Assembly (NCBI GenBank): GCA_900766125.1
Contig: CAAFUD010000027.1
Span: forward strand, 1 to 14,697
Length of the DNA: 14,697 nt
Direction of reading: 5' to 3'
Origin: an uncultured Veillonella sp.
GTDB lineage: Bacteria > Bacillota > Negativicutes > Veillonellales > Veillonellaceae
How positions within the stretch are numbered: position 1 is the first letter of the stretch; each line of letters starts with the position of its first letter. The position numbers were made by a program, and so were the translations under genes. Positions 13,732 to 14,697 of the stretch are shown here, one piece after another. A model generated the notes under the pieces. It saw only the letters and a program-made list of their open reading frames with translations. It was not told where the DNA came from and did not search any database.

Positions 13732-14697
13732 TTATTTTTCCATTGTATCTTCCACTGGAGTAGGAGGTACAGAAGAGTCTGTAGTTTGACCGTCACCCCA
13801 CCATACGATACCGTATGTATGATTAAGAACAGAACGGTTAAATACAGGTGTTTCGATGCCTGCCTTGCGTTGTTTGATATAGTCATCAAGAGCAAGACCT
13901 GCAGTACGTCCCATACGTACGATGGAACTAATATTAGTTAATACTAAGAAGGCCATGAATAAATCGGCTAAATTCCATACTAAATCAAGGGAGGCAATAG
14001 AGCCTACGAATGTCATGATTATTACACCGATACGGAACAAATGAAGATAGAATTTCTTCTCTGTTAAGTGGCTAATATTAATTTCGCCGTAGTAATAGTT
14101 ACCAATTAAGGAACTGAAGGAGAACATTACGATAAAGATTGCTACCGCTGTTGGTGCCCAAGAACCAAGTTGTTGTTCGAGGTTATGTTGTACTAGAGCA
14201 ACACCAGTTAAACCTGTTGTGCTATAGTCGCCAACCATGAGTACAATGAATGCTGAAGCTGTACAAATGATAAATGTATCAAGGAATACACCGAATGCTT
14301 GTACAAGACCTTGTTCAACAGGATGGTTAACAGCCGCAGTAGCCGCTGCATTAGGCACAGAACCTTCACCGGCTTCGTTGGAGAATAGACCACGTTTAAT
14401 ACCATTCATTACAGTAGCACCTAATAAGCCACCACCTGCTGCTACTGGTTCAAAAGCAGAGGAGATAATAGTATAGATTACATGTGGGAATTGAGTGATG
14501 TTCATAATGACTACGAATAATGCAGTAGCAATATATAGTACAGCCATGATAGGAACGATGATTTCAGATGCTTTTGCAACGCGATGAATACCACCAAAAA
14601 TAATGAGGCCAAGAAGTATTGCTACTACAGCGCCTGTATAGGATACATCAAAGTTGAATACTTGAAGAGATGCAGCTAATGTATTAGCTTGTACAGA
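13732..14697 (-). CDS. AGCS family sodium:alanine/glycine symporter (N-terminus beyond window)
   Basis: The frame is open from the window edge to the stop at 13732, giving 321 residues of a multi-pass transporter that imports alanine or glycine with Na+ (or H+). An ATG at 14547 is not the start: 50 upstream codons in frame continue the family sequence (ILLGLIIFGG, HRVAKASEIIVPIM). Other family marks are NEAGEGSVPNAAATA with HPVEQG shortly after, where most members have NEAGMGS. Several hydrophobic helices follow, then a soluble C-terminal tail rich in Pro, Thr and Glu. Since AGCS proteins have about 450-480 residues, roughly 130-160 are missing. A terminator follows, so gdhA downstream is a separate transcript. 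Confidence 0.93.
   Translation of the reverse strand, partial: SVQANTLAASLQVFNFDVSYTGAVVAILLGLIIFGGIHRVAKASEIIVPIMAVLYIATALFVVIMNITQFPHVIYTIISSAFEPVAAGGGLLGATVMNGIKRGLFSNEAGEGSVPNAAATAAVNHPVEQGLVQAFGVFLDTFIICTASAFIVLMVGDYSTTGLTGVALVQHNLEQQLGSWAPTAVAIFIVMFSFSSLIGNYYYGEINISHLTEKKFYLHLFRIGVIIMTFVGSIASLDLVWNLADLFMAFLVLTNISSIVRMGRTAGLALDDYIKQRKAGIETPVFNRSVLNHTYGIVWWGDGQTTDSSVPPTPVEDTMEK

Overview
The window looks like chromosomal DNA of a low-GC anaerobe of the Negativicutes, most likely Veillonella or a close relative. This is inferred from AT-rich codon use, strong AGGAGG ribosome binding sites, frequent TTG starts, short AT-rich promoters, and the gene mix: a nickel/peptide-type ABC importer, clostridial-type glutamate dehydrogenase, an AGCS amino-acid:cation symporter, and queuosine salvage and synthesis genes. 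No database search was possible, so the genus is a best guess. No tRNA, rRNA, CRISPR array, transposase or integrase was found.

Positions 1-3517 (+ strand) hold the end of an ABC importer locus. It contains the C-terminal tail of one family-5 substrate-binding protein, two overlapping ATPase genes (NikD/DppD-like and NikE/DppF-like) and a terminator. A second binding lipoprotein follows with its own leader; its C-terminus is clearly related to the first. A shared bidirectional terminator then separates it from a minus-strand gene for a membrane-anchored protein of unknown function (3644-4579).

Positions 4580-8262 hold a divergent promoter region and a two-gene operon. The first gene encodes a 967-residue protein with a phospholipase-D-like nuclease domain, a superfamily 2 helicase and a DUF3427-like C-terminus. 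The second encodes a Nudix hydrolase. This is the best candidate for a DNA-defence or nucleic-acid-processing module here.

Positions 8263-11200 are housekeeping: a two-domain rhodanese sulfurtransferase with a small membrane protein, exonuclease III/AP endonuclease, and QueC (7-cyano-7-deazaguanine synthase). Between queC and queT lies a ~208-bp foldback element (11241-11448) of nested inverted repeats that I cannot assign to a known family. The queT precursor transporter gene follows, preceded by a probable preQ1 riboswitch and attenuator with a visible 9-bp antiterminator. QueC and QueT both feed queuosine tRNA modification, one by synthesis and one by uptake.

Positions 12118-14697 (minus strand) carry glutamate dehydrogenase and, upstream of it, an AGCS symporter truncated by the window edge. 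A strand-specific terminator separates them. The gdhA leader contains a CRP/FNR-like dyad and a 12-bp inverted repeat. Symporter and dehydrogenase together suggest amino-acid uptake and catabolism, but they appear to be separate transcripts.
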